Source: Gammaproteobacteria bacterium (GTDB lineage Bacteria; Pseudomonadota; Gammaproteobacteria; Arenicellales; Poriferihabitantaceae). Taken from it: a stretch of 6,594 bases of DNA. The translations under genes were made by a program, and so were the position numbers. The first letter of the stretch is position 1, and every line of letters starts with the position of its first letter. Positions 5,861 through 6,594 of this stretch are shown piece after piece. Where the stretch lies: NCBI GenBank assembly GCA_020027415.1, contig JAHRAW010000105.1, positions 1 to 6,594 on the forward strand, in the 5' to 3' direction. Under the pieces are notes generated by a model, which saw nothing but the letters and a program-made list of their open reading frames with translations, was not told the origin of the DNA and made no database searches.

Positions 5861-6418
5861 ATGAAAACCATCTGCGTTTATTGCGGCTCGCGCGGCGGCA
5901 AGCCGCCCGCCTATCGTCAAGCCGCCGAGCGCCTCGGCGCGCAACTCGTGCAGCGCGGCATCGGCTTGGTATATGGCGGCGGGCGCAGCGGGTTGATGGG
6001 GCAAATCGCCGATTGCGTGATTGCCGGTGGCGGGCAAGTCATCGGCATCATTCCGCAATCGTTGACGCATAAAGAAGTCGCCCACGCCGGGCTGAGCGAA
6101 CTGAAAGTGGTCGGCGGCATGCACGAACGCAAGGCGCTGATGGAAAAATTGTCGGATGGTTTCGTCGCCATGCCCGGCGGGCTGGGCACGCTGGAAGAAC
6201 TGCTGGAAGCTCTCACTTGGGCGCAATTGGGCTTTCACCAAAAACCATGCGCGGTTTTGAATGTGAATGGTTACTACGACCGCCTGGCCGCCTTGCTGGC
6301 GCATGCAACCAGCGAAGGGTTTGTTAAACCGCAACACCGCGACTTGCTAATTTCGGACTCCGACCCCGCGCGACTCCTGCAACGCATGCAGCAATTCACC
6401 CCCGCGCCTGCGCGATAA
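5861..6418 (+). CDS. LOG family protein (TIGR00730), probable nucleoside 5'-monophosphate phosphoribohydrolase
   Basis: A 185-residue cytosolic Rossmann-fold protein of the LOG (LONELY GUY) family, formerly annotated as lysine decarboxylase-like. Members cleave cytokinin riboside 5'-monophosphates, and more generally AMP-like nucleotides, into free base and ribose 5-phosphate. Signatures are ICVYCGSRGG near the N-terminus (4-13), VYGGGRSGLMG (37-47), the conserved MHERK (87-91) and the hallmark phosphate-binding and catalytic motif PGGLGTLEE (105-113) with Glu112 and Glu113. Length is typical (about 180-195). The ATG at 5861 directly precedes the conserved KTICVYCGS, so the start is secure although no good Shine-Dalgarno sequence is visible. 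It is transcribed divergently from icd across a 283-bp region. In bacteria without plant association the physiological role is usually unknown; purine nucleotide salvage is a reasonable inference. Confidence 0.93.
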   Translation: MKTICVYCGSRGGKPPAYRQAAERLGAQLVQRGIGLVYGGGRSGLMGQIADCVIAGGGQVIGIIPQSLTHKEVAHAGLSELKVVGGMHERKALMEKLSDGFVAMPGGLGTLEELLEALTWAQLGFHQKPCAVLNVNGYYDRLAALLAHATSEGFVKPQHRDLLISDSDPARLLQRMQQFTPAPAR

Positions 6419-6447
6419 CCCCCCGCCATACCCGATCTTTTTTTAGC

Positions 6448-6502
6448 CGTCATTCCCGCGATTTGTTAAGCGGGAATCCGAATGGGTAACGCGGGAATGA
6501 CG
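6448..6502. repeat. Palindromic intergenic repeat with 13-bp perfect arms
   Basis: CGTCATTCCCGCG (6448-6460) is perfectly inverted as CGCGGGAATGACG (6490-6502) around a 29-bp centre. The centre contains GCGGGAAT (6470-6477), which can pair with ATTCCCGC (6452-6459) as an alternative hairpin. This sequence type, GTCATTCCCGCG with GCGGGAAT, recurs as dispersed palindromic elements in many proteobacterial genomes and is often MITE-like. A run of seven T (6438-6444) lies before, not after, the hairpin on the plus strand, so it is not a classical intrinsic terminator for LOG, but the stem may still protect transcript ends between convergent genes. Confidence 0.75.
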
Positions 6503-6526
6503 ACAGGCAAGCCCCGCAACCCGGCC

Positions 6527-6594
6527 TTAATACCCGAGCGATACGCCGGCACTTAGCGCAGTGCGACCATAAGAGTTATACGAAACTCCCATGC
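6527..6594 (-). CDS. C-terminal fragment of a probable outer-membrane beta-barrel protein
   Basis: The last 68 bases, read on the minus strand, hold an open frame entering from the right edge and ending at TAA (6527-6529). Its final residues are ALSAGVSLGY, preceded by YNSYGRT. Counting back from the end, positions 1, 3, 5, 7 and 9 are Tyr, Leu, Val, Ala and Leu, with small or polar residues between. This is the alternating terminal beta-strand with a final aromatic residue used by the BAM machinery for outer-membrane insertion. Autotransporters, trimeric adhesins and porin-like proteins end this way. Only about 21 codons are visible, so the family cannot be named, and the fragment could be chance. 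Confidence 0.4.
   Translation of the reverse strand, partial: MGVSYNSYGRTALSAGVSLGY

Noticed and set aside
5770..6072. 100-codon plus-strand frame overlapping the start of LOG
   Set aside because: Overlaps LOG out of frame; its low-complexity Arg/Ala/Ser sequence is typical of a shifted reading of GC-rich coding DNA.
5846..6337. 163-codon minus-strand frame opposite the LOG gene
   Set aside because: Shadow of a conserved gene; composition rich in Q, H, A and R is typical of an antisense reading.
6438..6460. T-run after LOG as an intrinsic terminator
   Set aside because: The T-run lies before the strong hairpin, and only a 4-bp stem (6403-6414) precedes it, too far away.

Overview
The window looks like chromosomal DNA from a Pseudomonadota bacterium, most likely an uncharacterised gammaproteobacterium. 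The grounds are an E. coli-type NADP isocitrate dehydrogenase with the AceK-type phosphorylation serine at the same residue number (113), a close YhdH/AcuI homologue, a TVP38/TMEM64 plus FAD-oxidoreductase pair of a kind often fused in gammaproteobacteria, a CGTCATTCCCGCG palindromic intergenic repeat, and a possible outer-membrane beta-barrel C-terminus at the right edge. Codon use is moderately GC-rich (GCG Ala, TTG/CTG Leu) and similar in all genes, so nothing stands out as recently acquired. No tRNA, rRNA, CRISPR array, transposase or origin was seen.

Layout. Positions 1-223 (minus strand) hold a protein-like frame broken by three stop codons (TAA, TAA, TAG), probably a decayed gene continuing past the left edge. 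An extended -10 promoter then leads to a plus-strand HNH endonuclease-family gene (296-883) and, 94 bp on, an AcuI/YhdH-type acryloyl-CoA reductase gene (978-1970). A 64-bp spacer with a hairpin separates these from a convergent minus-strand cluster, read in the order icd (5577-4321), a TVP38/TMEM64 membrane protein (4257-3577) and a mercuric-reductase-like flavoprotein disulfide reductase (3492-2035). The flavoprotein also has a strong candidate promoter of its own in the gap before it. Upstream of icd, a 283-bp region carries imperfect tandem repeats and overlapping back-to-back promoter candidates, one for icd and one for the plus-strand LOG-family gene (5861-6418). After LOG comes a 55-bp palindromic repeat, then 68 bp of a minus-strand frame ending like an outer-membrane protein.

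Functionally this is mostly housekeeping and redox metabolism: NADPH production by Icd, NADPH-dependent reduction of reactive acryloyl-CoA by AcuI, a membrane protein and flavoprotein pair that probably act together, and a LOG-family nucleotide phosphoribohydrolase. I see no evidence for a complete new multi-gene system. The items most worth a second look are the stop-interrupted frame at the left edge, the separate TVP38/flavoprotein pair with a MerA-like tyrosine but no other mercury-binding features, and the symmetric divergent promoter between icd and LOG.
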